Source: Canna indica (lineage: Eukaryota; Streptophyta; Magnoliopsida; Zingiberales; Cannaceae). From it: DNA of 64,000 bases. Under the pieces are notes generated by a model. It was not told the origin of the DNA. It did no database searches and saw only the letters and a list, made by a program, of their open reading frames with translations. The stretch lies in contig CP136892.1 in assembly GCA_034359265.1 (NCBI GenBank), forward strand, positions 84,126,001 to 84,190,000, written 5' to 3'. Both the position numbers and the translations under genes were made by a program. Below are positions 23,851-35,715 of this stretch, piece by piece (the stretch's first letter is position 1; the number at the start of each line of letters is the position of its first letter).

Positions 23851-26365
23851 TGACTTGCTGTTAATTTAATGGCGCTTGCTGGTCGATGACCAAAAAGCTG
23901 CTTTTTGAAGCCTGAAACTTGTACAATAACTTCTAAATGATTATTACTTGAACATTAATCAAACCTTTCTTTATTCAATAACTCCATAGAAAGAAAAGAA
24001 CAAAAAGTGTAAGCTTGCACCAACCCAGAATTATCACTCAGAGAGCAGACAAATCCATCCATTTCTATACTGCACTCTCCAAAACTCAACTTGGACCTGC
24101 AACTCTCAGCACTGTCTTCAACTATATTTTAACTGATAACTCTGCATGTAGTTGGCAAATAAGAAACTTGCTCCGAGGTGACACAAAGAGCAAATGATGG
24201 CTCTCTAGTCCTACACTGCATGCATGGAGCAGTAGTCACTAAATGAAATATAAAAGACTAAGAAAAAGCATGATTAGAGGAAGAGCATGCCTTGTAGTTT
24301 ACAAGCCAAACTCATTGATTTCAGGGCAAAGCTTTAAACAAGTACGTCACTCTTGCACTGCAATTATACTCTGTGCGTCAGCTAAGCGCACGCATTCTGC
24401 TCCTCCCTACGTTCATTTACCATTTAATATGTCTCTAACTATAGCAGCTTAAATATATGATTGGATGAGATGATTACTGCTGCTATTTTTTGTGTTTGAG
24501 GGGGGGTTTAATTATCCTCTGGCAAAATGAAAGGAAAAGGGAGGGAGGTACAAGGTGTGTGGCCCAAAGAATCTAAAGGCATTGTTGGGTGGGACTAATT
24601 CAATCAATGTCGAGTGAAGTGATGTTGTTCCTCTTCCTTCCTCTCGGCACCGTTACTTTAGAGGAGTGATGGATGCATGCGATTGACATTGAAGTGACGA
24701 GATAAAGCTCGTGCATGGCAATGGCTAGCTTGCTTGCTTGCTGCTGCCTTCTCCTTTCACATCCGCTTGGACTGCAGCGGCCCGTTGCAGATGCCATCAG
24801 TTAATTAATGGGCGGGACCAATGCATGCATGCATGCATGTGAGTGATGACTGCATACTGATATTCTGAGGCACGCCGCACGCTCATCCGTCCTTGTTTTC
24901 TTCTTCTATTTTATTTTTAATTTTATTTTATTTTATTATTCTTCTTGTTAAAAAATGTATTGGCACGAGTTGTTGTTGTCGTTGGAGTTATTAATTAATG
25001 ATGGGAATTAATCGAGTTTATTGAATCCTGGAGTGACACTTGGCAATTGTTTAATTGGGTTAATTAAGTTGAGGCTGAATATGAGATTTGAATAATGGGT
25101 AATTAATAAAATTAACCCATAATGATTAGGAAAAATAAATAGTCAACTTGTTTGGATGGCCAGATTGTATCATTGTAGAATATATTTTTAGGCACATGAG
25201 TTTCACGTGGGAGAAATAGTTGATGTATACTTGGTAACTTGAGTAAATTGACTTCTATGCTGAAAATATAATATATATATTTTGCATATTTTTATTTTTA
25301 TGTATTGAATTTGTAGTTTTGTTTGGACTTGGTTGAAGTGTTTGTTTTTGAATTTGTATAATCAATTTTAGTATATTTCACTTGAATAATTCAATTTGAC
25401 CATAATAATCCGTGAATTCCCGTATTATGTTTGTTTTCGTGAATATGAGATGGATAAAATATAAGAAGAAATTGAGTACCTACAAATATCAATAAGAGAC
25501 GATAAAATTTATTTTTTCATCATTTGTTTTAACGGGTCGAACTTCTCTTTTTCTTCTTTTTTTTTCTTCTTCAATTCCTCGACGCATTGTTCGGCTTTTG
25601 CTTCTATTTTGGTGTTGATATACTCACATGCTCAACAATCTCCAACTAGTGCAATTTGATAAAATTTGATGCAATTATTGTTTTCTAAGAATTGGCATTA
25701 TTTCTAGCTAGTAAAAATATTCGAGTAAGATCATTTGATTAATTGTTTTCTATACAATTATTGTTTATCAAGTATACTAAAATTTTAAAAAAAAACAGGG
25801 AAGATTATATTTGTACCCCAATATGATGTGATATTTATCCTCCATGGGATCAACGATTAATTTTAATTAACTCAAATTATTATTTTATTAAAGTAATGCA
25901 AATATAGTACAAAAGTAAATTAATTATCAATAATTCCAACTTCCAGTTACGTACAAGTAGTTGAGCTTGGATTAATTAAAATGTTTGGAACCGTAAAATA
26001 AATTATATTCAACGTGCCTCAGATTAAACATGTTTGGGACGCCCTAAAATGAATTATATTGGACGAGGAAGCTCTGCCATATTTAATATCTGGAAATATT
26101 TGAGACTACAAAAGTGTTTAAAACTAAGGGGAGATTTTGGAACACAAAATTTTTTAATTTCAGGCTTTCTTATAGAAGCAAGTAAGATAAAATTTTCATT
26201 AATGAACATAACCAAAAATTTTAATCACGTAGGACCCGATTTATGACATAAGAAAATTTAAAAGTTATTTTAAAACTTAACAATTATAAATTTTTTATTC
26301 AAAATTACAATATATAACCATATATCAATCATGAACTCGATCAACACTTCTTGTCGCCGTTAGAC
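23851..26365. other. Intergenic region without recognised gene
   Basis: AT-rich. Contains a CATGCATG run (about 24820-24838), which includes RY-type motifs, and poly-T/TTTTA tracts. No ORF with family resemblance. Confidence 0.5.
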
Positions 26366-27320
26366 TCTAGTCACTAGGCTTGATTGCTTGGGCACAATTG
26401 TGACCACATGAAGAAAAAAAGTCGAGGTCACGAACTTTGCAGTATTGAGGACGTTAGACACATAATCACAATGAGAAGGAAAATTGCAAAGTTGGGAATG
26501 AAGTATTGCCGACTTGCCAAAATTGAATGACGGTCATCGGGCTTAACTGCTTGGGCGCAATCAAGACTAGACGAAGAAGCCTAAAAGGAAAATTGTGAGC
26601 GGATATCACGAACTCTTTAGTGTCGTCATAAGAGAACATTGGGCACAACTACCATTACGTAAAGTAAAGAATTGAAGGAGAATCGTGATCTAATCGTGAT
26701 CAAAGATCACAAACTATATGGTGTTGTTGGAAGAGAACGCTGACCACAATTGATATAAAGTAAAGAAGGGGAATCACAACTAGAATCAAGACTATGCTAT
26801 ATTCCCTCACAAGAATTTAATGGTTTTGTTCCCTCGCTAAACCTAATCGCTTGGGCAAAGAGAATTACAGTTGGATATCACAAACTCTATGGCATCGTTG
26901 GAAGAGGACGTTGACCACAATTGATGTAAAGTAAAGAAGGTGAATCACAACTAGAATCAATACTATGCTATATTCCCTCACAAGAATTTAATGATTTAAT
27001 TTGTTCCCTCGCTAAATTTAACCGTTTGGGCAAAGAGAATTACAGTTGGAGATCACAAACTCTATGGCATTGTCTGAAGAGAACACTGGGCACAACTGTC
27101 ATCACGTAAAGTAAAAAAGGAGAATAATCGCGATCAAATATTACAAACTCTATGGTGTCGTCAGAAGAGAACGATGGGCACAATTGATGTAAAGTAACGA
27201 AGGGAAATCAAAATCTAAATGATCTGTGCTATATGCACCCACTATAATTTAATGGCTTTGTTACCTCACTAAGATCGCTTGGGCAAGGAGAATTGCGATC
27301 GCAATGGTGAAAATTATGTA
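26366..27320. repeat. Degenerate tandem repeat array with alternating unit lengths
   Basis: The marker ATCACAAACTCTATGG (with variants) recurs near 26427, 26604, 26706, 26877, 27052 and 27140, giving steps of about 177, 102, 171, 175 and 88. Other shared blocks recur in order: GAAGAGAACG...GGGCACAA(C/T)T, GTAAAGTAAAGAAG, CTATGCTATATTCCCTCACAAG and GCTTGGGCAAAGAGAATTAC. The 26706-27052 units are most alike. It is not coding. Confidence 0.8.
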
Positions 27321-28386
27321 ATGCAGTGACGACAATTATATTGTGCATGCGGTGAACAAGGCAAAAATATATTTGAGGAAACAAAACGTTGCATCACGAA
27401 CATGATTTGAGATTGTGGAGTGCAGATGAGATGGAGAGGACATGAACAATATCCTCTCTAATATGAAAATTTGATAAAAATTGATAAACACAATTGACCA
27501 TCGTATATTGCTAATAATATTGAGAAATAAGAATATATATATATAAAAGAAAAAAAATGATGAATATATTCCAAACTATGGACGAATTGTTCCAATACAA
27601 AAGGTGAGATAAATATATTAATTCATCCCTAATTTGAGATATATTTACTAATTTTCCTAGACATAAATCTCAAACATAATTATTTATTACTTAAAAGGAA
27701 TACAAGAAAAGTATTATTTTCTATTATAAAGACAACTATGTGGGTATATTTGAACGGATATTATATGTGGACCAAACTTTGATAAAATTACATTTAATGG
27801 TCTACCCATTAATGAACCCAACATATGCTTTTATAGGCCTTATTTCTATATGGATTTAGGCCCAAACAAGCTTATTCATAGTCAATTAATGGGCTTCAAT
27901 TGTTACATGTTTTTTAGTGGAATACTTTAAGTTAACAAGAATTATCACACAGAGAAAATAACACAAGAGAATAAAGTACATGATATAATTTTAAAATTAT
28001 TTTACATTCTAAAAAATGTATGCATTTAATTCATTTAACTTACAATTAGTAATCATGATTGAGTAATTATCGATAAGATTTATCTTAAATTTAAATATTT
28101 ACAAAAAGAAACTATAAGAGCACACACTCGTAATTTTTGTATTTTAAAAGGTCAAATATGCAAAAGCACAATATAGTCTCAATCTACAAACCAGATTAAT
28201 TAAGAGATTCGATTTTTTTTTCCCACCTCGTTCTCGCTTCCTTTAATTAAAAACAGGAAACGCGTTTCCCGCCGGTTAGGGAAACCAAAAATCAACTGCG
28301 TCAGACTCCAGTACTAGGTGTTGCTGGAGAAGAGACCCGCGAAGATTCGGCTGCCAACGGAGCTCCGGGAGCACGATCCGTTTCCT
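27321..28386. other. Intergenic region without recognised gene
   Basis: AT-rich flank between the tandem array and the F-box-like pseudogene. No gene or well-defined repeat seen. Confidence 0.5.
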
Positions 28387-28965
28387 CTAGATGGCGTCGT
28401 AGAAGATGAGACTTCCGTCCTCGCCCGTGCAGCAGAAGGCGCGGCGGTGGAAGACCGGATCGCGCGCGCTCCAACTCTCGCCTCTCTCGCACAATTAGAT
28501 CGCTCGCAGCTCGCCATGGCGGGGGTTGTAGATCCCGAAGAGGAGGCAGTTGGGATCCGTCGGAGGTGCGCTCAGAGCGACGTAGTGGAAAGCGAGGCCT
28601 CGGGGCACCGGCCATGTGATGACGGAGGCGGAGGACGGGGGCGAGAAGGGGTTGAGGAAGACGGTGAAGCAGAGAGGGCGGCGGCCAGCGGACTCCTCGA
28701 CGGTGGAGAAGACGAGCCAGTTGCCTGTGGAGGACAAGAGATTGAGATGGGAGAATCGGCGGGCGGCGTCGGAGAAGAAGATCTTGTTGTAGAGGGAGTA
28801 TAACTCGGCGGCGGGGTGGTGGAGGAGCAGAGGAGTGCGGCTCATCGGGTAGGAGCGGATCGAGATCGTGCGGCATCGCATGCAGATTTGGTTGAAGGAG
28901 AGGAGGTCGGAGGGGGAGAGGCACAGGGCGACGGCCTGGAGAGCGTCGTAGCAGAGGTCGGATCA
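28387..28965 (-). pseudogene. F-box-like protein pseudogene with three in-frame stops
   Basis: One continuous reading frame on the reverse strand keeps protein-like sequence but is broken by TGA (28965-28963), TAA (28497-28495) and TAG (28389-28387), all exactly in phase. After the TGA it reads SDLCYDALQAVALCLSPSD, LLSFNQICMRCRTISIRSYP: an F-box-type helix pair (compare W-S-D-L-P starts, where the TGA would replace Trp). Then follow WLVFSTVEESAGRRPLCF and LAFHYVALSAP. After the TAA the frame goes on with CERGESWSARDPVFHRRAF and GSLIFYDAI, typical of the beta-sheet region of plant F-box/DUF295 or kelch-like proteins. There are no frameshifts. A closer family cannot be fixed by eye. GC-rich base use is like the functional genes, so it decayed recently. 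Confidence 0.65.
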
Positions 28966-29237
28966 TGGCCTTAGCGTTGCTTCTGTCTTCTTCCTCCTTC
29001 GCCTCTACCAGGTAGATCATTGCGAACTTTCAGTATATATTATTGTGCCGTTCCCTAGTTTAATTTTCTCCTTTTTATTATTTTTGTTACTATTTTTTCG
29101 GCTTGATTTTTTCCTTATACCGAATTCCGTTCCGTTTTTTGCGATCCTGATTTTTCACCTAATTTATTATCTCCTTCTTTCTTTCTTATACCGAATACCG
29201 TGCCATTTTTTATTCTTGATATATCACAAATATAGGG

Positions 29238-29786
29238 TTAATTTAAGGCTTAATTATGTATTTAGTCGATCAATATATATATTCGTTTGATCTTTTATTT
29301 TTTTTAAATTTTTATTTAGTTTCTCAAAAAATATTTTCGTTTTCGTTTTCGTTTGATTCCTCCGTTAATTTTTAATGTTAAGTGCCAACATGAAATGCTG
29401 ACATGGACTAAAAATGAACCAAACTAAAAAAATAAAATATTTTAATGGACTAGATGAAAAAAAAAATTTAATAACTTAAAACATAATTATATATTATTAT
29501 ATTTTAGATTATTAAAATATATATTGTTATGTTTTATGTTATTAAAATATTTTTTGTTCCATCTAGTCCTTTGAAATATCTTATTTTTTTCGTTTAATCC
29601 CTCTTTAGTTCATGTCAGCATTCAATATTGTCACTTAACATCAAAAGTTAACAAAGGGATCAAACGGAAACGAAAATAATTTTTAAGGGACTAAACGATT
29701 TTTTTTTAAAAAAAAGGGGGATCAATCGAAAAAAAAACATGATATTTGATAGAAACAAAAATATAATTAAGCATTAATTTAATTTA
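29238..29786. mobile_element. Long foldback (MITE-like) element, about 550 bp
   Basis: The two halves are inverted copies. TTAATTTAAGGCTTAATTA at the left end matches the reverse complement of the right end, then GATCAAT, GTTTCGTTTGAT, TTAACATTAAG...CAACATGAA.TGCTGACATG and ACTAGATGGAAC pair inward to a centre near 29500. No ORF. Probably a Mutator-type or other foldback MITE. Ends are approximate and no target-site duplication was fixed. Confidence 0.75.
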
Positions 29787-29946
29787 GTTTCGCCTAGTCA
29801 ATTTAATTTTTATTTTATCATTCAATTTGGTCTCTAAATCAAATGATGATATTCATTTAAAAAATAAGAAGCAAAACTAACTCTTTATTTTATTATATAT
29901 ACAATTCTAACATATATTCGTAGTAAACGTGTATATTATTCTTGCT

Positions 29947-30338
29947 TGAAGTTGGGGGTGATATGATCTGACATGTCTCCTGGTCCGGTGCAACTCCGGC
30001 GGGAGACCTGCAAAGACATTCCAATAGTAAATTAAGAAGGAATTTTAAATGTGTATATAAAACTAGAATCTAGATGTACATGATGTGTGTCTTGTATATA
30101 ATGCATTATTAAGGGATGTCTAATGATAATGCATCTTGAATGTTGTAGGAATGTGCTCAGAATGAGTCAAGACTAATGTTAAAGATGTCAAGTTCATAAT
30201 TGACGAATATTTTATAATTAATAAGGACATAAGTGTCCTTATATGATTGGACGAAGCCCCCAAGCTAAATAACGTCTGATTCAACTAATGTATGGATGTT
30301 TTTAGGCCCGATTCAGTCGGGCCCAAAATACTAATCTA
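29947..30338. repeat. Dispersed repeat, copy 1 (LTR- or TE-derived)
   Basis: Shares ordered blocks with 37097-37501: GGTGCAAC, GACCTGCAAA, CTAGAATCT/AAATCTAGG, CGTATATAATG.A, TGCTCAGAAT, AAGATGTC, CTCATAATT, AT(A/G)TCCTT.TATGA and GGGCC..GTC.G...GACCCAAAA. Diverged non-coding repeat, possibly a solo LTR fragment. Confidence 0.65.
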
Positions 30339-32788
30339 GTTCATATATATATATATATTTATATTTATTGGGTGAAAGAAAAGAAAGAGGGAATATGTTA
30401 TTGGCACCAAATAGATATAAAAAAAATCCCTCTTTTGCGTTTGTAAAGTAAGCCCGAAGCCCAAATAATTGGAGGCCATCATCATATTTTCGACTATTCT
30501 TTTACATGACTTCAATTGGGTCCCAGTTTGGTCAGGGCTAAGCAGAAGATAGGAATCTCCAAAAAGTAAATTAAGCGGAATGGAGAGGGGGAATTGGATG
30601 CGTCTTTAAACTCGATCTTGCTCGTTGGACCAATTTGAGTATTTGACCGTGGTCTTATCGGATTATAAGCCTACCGCTAATGAGTTGATTTATAGCTTAA
30701 CTCCTAATAAAAGTAAAAAGAAACCAATAACCCAGTCCGGTTCAGCCGATCCTATCGAATCGGATTTTGCAATTATGTACATTTTATGTTGACTAACTCT
30801 TAAACATGCACGAGTTTGAAAATATTGCTCACATGTTTAAGCTAATGTAATTTTTAGGTGACTTCATCACACATCATGCATGCGTTGAAAGTTTGAACTT
30901 GAAACTTGATTTGATCTGACACTTAATTAATGCTACACCGAACATGCTGCACTCCATCTTTACATCCATGCACATGAAAGCTTCTTATGACTTCAGCTCC
31001 GTTGAGTGTGCTGTGGGCCCCCACACCTACTTATATTATAACTATATATATGCTCTTACAAAAAAGATGACTTCGCATTTGAGTTGAAGCTAGCGAACCT
31101 AAATTAATTACTCACAATCCAAATTAAACCCTAGTCATGCATGCATGCTTTTTGGTTATTAAATTATGTTCAAGCCGTGCTGTTTATTATATAATACAAC
31201 AATTCGAACATGTACTACTATCTCATTCGATCATTCTAAATAATTGATTCAACCTACGTTTCCACTATAACATATTACAAAATTCGAATAATTAATTTTT
31301 TAAAAGCACAATTTTACTTCAGTCTTCGTACTTTAGGGTAATTAATTATCTGTCCCACAATATCTGTGACGCTCACTAAATTTGGACATCTAAATTAATT
31401 CAAAATTTTTATTAAATCCGAATATGAATTCTCCATATTTCTCAAAATTGAATATGATCTTCAAAATTTTCAGAAGAAGAATCAAATTAAAAAAATCCCT
31501 AATATATCATTTCGCTGAAACTTTTGAAACTTTTTAGTATATTTAATTTGATTGATTCAAATGTGTCGTTCATTCGAGTTTAGAAAAAAAAAAATTGAGT
31601 GTGTACATTCGAGTTTAAAATTATTGTGATTTTTTAAGATTAAAATTTTGACGAAAATCTTATACGTGTTCAATTCCATTGATTCAAATTGTCAACCACT
31701 TTTCATTCACTAATTTTTAAAAAATTATATTTGTTTTGAGAATTTTAAAATATATTTTCATAATTAAATTGTCACCTTGAAGAGTTTTATTGTTTAAGAG
31801 TTTTTGTGAAATTTTTGTACGCACTCAATTTCATTAATTTAATTTGTAAATTTTATTTCAACTATTAATTTAATTTTTTTTAAAAAATTTATGATGTATT
31901 TTCATGATCAAATAATTATATTCATTTTTTTTTAAAGAGTTTCGGTGAAAGGATATATTAAGAATTTTTTGTTTCGATCCGTTCTAATTTCAGAATTCAT
32001 ATCCAGTTTAGTAAAATTTCAGGAATTAACGCTTAGATTTAAGAATATTGATAATTACTTATACCTCGATGATATAAAAATGTTAAACGCATGTTGATTA
32101 ATTAATACCGGTATAAATATATAAAGGTAGGACAATAATATAACCTTTTGCCCATATTAGAGCAAGACCTTCACAACATGAGTCAAAATAGGTCTAAGGA
32201 TAACCTACTACTAGGAAGCGACCTCCGTGCGGAAAGATGAATTCTAAGTCATGCACGTGATGATGCTGAGAATCGCACGTGTATATACTATGATGCTTAG
32301 GATGTATGCATTGAGGGCTTCTCTTCTATAGGGGTACATGAGAATTAATTTCGATATCGATTAGACACAAGTGAAGTTTTCCACAAGTGTTCATAGTATT
32401 CATCTCAGTGAGTATACATGGATTTCAATTTTGATTACCTAGGAATAAAGTTTTCCTTCGCAACCATGTTGCTTGTTTTCCCAACTTGTGAATGTTGTTG
32501 TACCATCAGCTTAATTATGCGTAGTGATTAGTTGATGGCTAGCTAGCTAGCAAGCAAAAATACTTCATCTTCATCCCTGTACCATTACCAACAACCCATT
32601 ACTCCTCGCTGCGACTGCTCTGACTCCCTTGTCCAAATTAATGGCGACGAACGCATAGTGGGTGGGTGGTTGTCCCACTTCAATTAATCCACCGACATCT
32701 TAAAGTTAATACCCCCAACGACTTCTCACTTCACTTCGCTTCTTTTCCCCCAACCCCACTACTCCACTCAGGGGCGACCACGAATAAA
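30339..32788. other. Intergenic region without recognised gene
   Basis: AT-rich. Weak internal repetition of TTTCAAATT/CATTCGAGTTT motifs (31380-32030) suggests decayed transposon sequence, but no element could be delimited. Confidence 0.45.
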
Positions 32789-33455
32789 TAGAGATGTTCC
32801 GACCGTCCCGGTCCGATTCGATCTAAAAATTCGAGAAAATTTTTGTCCCGATTCAAAATCAAAACGAGATCGGAACAAATATATTCCTTCTGATTTTTAG
32901 GATCAAAACAACATAAAAAATTCGGAATTGTCCCGACCCGACCCAGTCAGAAAATCTTCCTCTTTAGCGAGTACTGTTATCCCTCTTTATCGCCTATCTT
33001 AAGTTAACAACTCAAAGCAATATATCAAACTTAAAACACAAAAAAAATATTTGCAATAGTACCTTAAACAAAGCTCTGATACCAAAATAGGGTGGAAGCG
33101 AGCGTCTCAAACTGATCGCTGGTTACTACGAACGCGGGAGCAGAATGAGGAAATAAGAACTTTGAATTTGGAAAAAGGAAGGCTTGAAACTTCGATTGAA
33201 AATTTAGTACAAACAGGGAGAAGTACAACCCCATCTATGATATAAGTAAAAAATTTAGAAAATTGTAATACAATACACTATTAATTATTTAATGTAGATA
33301 TATTTTTATTTTGTAGAAAATAATAATATTAATAAATTTAAAATTGAATAAAATCGAGATGCTTCATATTTAGGATAGGGACCAAGACTCATATTTGCTT
33401 CCCCGCCCATTTTGGGACCTACCAAATTCGAACCGGTCCCGGTCCAAACTCACCC
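32789..33455. mobile_element. Possible hAT-like or composite TE remnant
   Basis: The left end TAGAGATGTTCCGACCGTCC and the reverse complement of the right end CAGGGTGAGTTTGGACCGGG share the hAT-like TAG/CAGGG.TG start and the GACCG..CCGGT core. No matching 8-bp flank was seen. Inside, GCTCTGATACCA (33073-33084) is the complement of a Met-tRNA primer-binding site, so retrotransposon sequence may be mixed in. Confidence 0.4.
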
Positions 33456-33495
33456 TGTCTCCACTACTCTCCTTTACCGGCCCCTTCTACTCGCT

Positions 33496-33503
33496 TATAT
33501 AAA
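33496..33503 (+). promoter_or_regulatory. TATA box of the plantacyanin gene
   Basis: TATATAAA, about 76 bases upstream of the ATG at 33579, followed by a CT-rich leader (TTTTCTCTCTCTCG). Confidence 0.75.
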
Positions 33504-33578
33504 GCCGTTGCATCCACCACTCCACTCCAGCAACTGCTCGACGAGCCCTTCCTTTTCTCTCTCTCGCTTGCGCTGATC

Positions 33579-34055
33579 ATGGCTCTGGGAAGAGGCAGTG
33601 CCGCCACCTACACCGTCGGCGCCTCGGCGGTGCTCTGCCTCCTCCTTCTCGCCCACGCCGCCGAGGCCGCCACCTACACCGTCGGCGACAGCGGCGGGTG
33701 GACCTTCAACACGGCCAGCTGGACCCGCGGCAAGCGCTTCCGCGCCGGCGACGTCCTCGGTGAGTACCCTCGACCTCGATCGCCGACAGCTTAATCTAAT
33801 TAACCCGTTTGAGTTCTTGACGGCGATGCGCGAGAGCGCGTGTGTGTTTTTGCAGTGTTCAAGTACAACCCGTCGGTGCACAATGTGGCGGCGGTGAGCG
33901 CGGCCGGGTACAACAGCTGCTCGGCGCCGCGGGGGGCGAAGGTGCTCACCTCCGGGAACGACCGCGTCACGCTGGCCAGGGGGAGGAACTACTTCATCTG
34001 CAGCTTCGCCGGCCACTGCCAGTCCGGGATGAAGATGGCCATCGTGGCGGCGTGA
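33579..34055 (+). CDS. Plantacyanin / basic blue copper protein, two exons, 126 aa
   Basis: Exon 1 is 33579-33759 (donor G/GTGAGT, phase 1) and exon 2 is 33856-34055. Residues 1-30 form a secretory signal ending in AAEA. The mature 96-residue chain starts ATYTVGDSGGW, the standard length and start of plantacyanins. Type I copper ligands are visible: His in SVHNV, then Cys in FICSF, His in AGHC and Met in SGMKM. The extra Cys pair (NSC and GHC) forms the usual disulfide. There is no C-terminal GPI tail, so this is a free apoplastic plantacyanin rather than an uclacyanin or stellacyanin. Family members act in pollen tube guidance, reproduction and lignification. Unusual: a 22-nt copy of the mature start lies in frame inside the signal peptide. 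Confidence 0.95.
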
Positions 34056-34984
34056 GCTAATTGACGCACGTTGATTAGCTAAGCGTGTGATTTGGATGTG
34101 TACGATGAATTAGAAGGCTTTTAATTAAGGAATAAACACTAGATAGCGGTTATTGAAGCTTGATTTGTGAGTAGTCTGGCACTGGTGGCATATATTAGAT
34201 CTCAGAATCAATGTCTGATAGCGAAATGAGCCGCTAGTGTTCAGACTTTTATATATCACTATAAATTTCTATTGGAAAATTTATACTGCTTAAATTTGCT
34301 TTGATCCAGTATTCCTACCCTTTTGGCTAGATCTTCAAAAGTATGACTGAGTCTGGGTGATGATTTAAGTTAACTAGGTTTCATAATTACTTCGAAGCTA
34401 AATCAAATCAAATCAAATCAATGCTTGCTATGTCAGAGGAGGCCGGCGAGGACAGCTCGATTTCAGGGGAATCTTTGAATGAGGACATTAAAGCTTGCAG
34501 ATTTTTGGTACTATGACTCTCCCGTTTCATGTTCATTCAACTGTTTTCTGGAGCACTTGTTGTCGACGACAGAACAAAGAATTAATCCACTGTTTCTTCC
34601 CACCCTATTTTTTAGGTGGCGAACTGAAATTGATCTTATGTATAATATATTATATGTGATGCCACCAATCACCATTAGTATGTGGACCACTGGGGCACTG
34701 TTCTTGAACAAAATGTTATCAAAATGCTCCATCGAACCAACCCAATTATAAATTGACAGCGTAGAATGAATTGCAAGTTGGATCCTGACAAAGTTTCAGA
34801 ATGGATTGGTTGAACTGAGCCATAAATAGTGCAGAGCATTCAATAATGCATGCCCCATAGGATGGGACAACACCTATTGAAATTTTAGGTCCGTGTCTAC
34901 TGTCTTGGAATAAAAATTCCCAATGCATGCCAATGAGGACTAATTGTTCAATTAAAAGATGGAAATTGTACTCAAATACCACTG
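34056..34984. other. 3' flank of the plantacyanin gene
   Basis: Contains the probable 3' UTR. Open frames around 34479-34982 on both strands have no family resemblance. Confidence 0.5.
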
Positions 34985-35715
34985 TAGTACTAAAATACTC
35001 CCATCGATTGCTTCGATATTAAAATACATTTGAGGTTATTAAAAATCATACAAAAATGATAACAAGTTAATTTTTATTAACTGAGACTCGACGGAGATGA
35101 TGTGAATACTAACTGAGATGTTGATTTTATACGTGATGCACGTGCAGAGAACGAGTGAGATATAAATAGCGAGAGAGATTTAAGACTTTTTTTTAATAAA
35201 AATTTAAAAACGAATGAGAGAGAGAGATAGAGAGAGATAAGAATCTAATTGCGTTGAATGTTCACTACAAACTCATCTTCTCAAAGCATCGGTTCAAACA
35301 ATCGAATAAACAAACAAATTACTTCTGAGCAGCTACAATAGGCTACAATAGGCTTGGCGTCAACTTCTAACAGATCGACGCATTTTGTCCACTTCTACAT
35401 CAAGAAATATTTTAGTACCCTGTTGAAAATGATAAGGACATTTTAGTATTTTAGTGAAAATATCAAAAATATTTTAGTACATTTTTTTTAAAAAAATAAT
35501 GGTGGGATCCAAGCTTACATGGTGTCACGTGTAAAGTTGATATCCCAATCAACATCTATGTCATCTTCGTTAAGTCTCAATTAACATAAGTTAACTTGTG
35601 TTATTTTTGTACAATTTTTAATAATTTTATAGATATTTTAACTTCAAAACAGATAATAAGGCATTTTAATATCATGATAAAAACGGCTCGAGAGCATTTT
35701 AATACTTTTTCCTAT
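34985..35715. mobile_element. Foldback (MITE-like) element, about 730 bp
   Basis: The left arm (34990-35150) reads TACTAAAATACTCCC, ATATTAAAATAC, TTATTAAAAATC.TACAAAAATGATAACAAGTTAA, TGAGACTCGACGGAGATGA, ATGTTGAT and ACGTGATGCACGTG. The reverse complement of 35520-35715 gives the same blocks in the same order with mismatches. The centre is AT-rich with an AGAGAGAGATAGAGAG stretch. No coding capacity. Ends approximate. Confidence 0.65.

Noticed and set aside
28318..28803. 161-aa forward frame over the F-box-like pseudogene
   Set aside because: The complementary strand holds recognisable F-box-like sequence; the forward product is a Glu/Gly-rich shadow.
28301..29020. 239-aa reverse frame, uninterrupted
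   Set aside because: It is Pro/Arg/Leu-rich and in the wrong phase; the protein-like frame is the neighbouring one with three stops.
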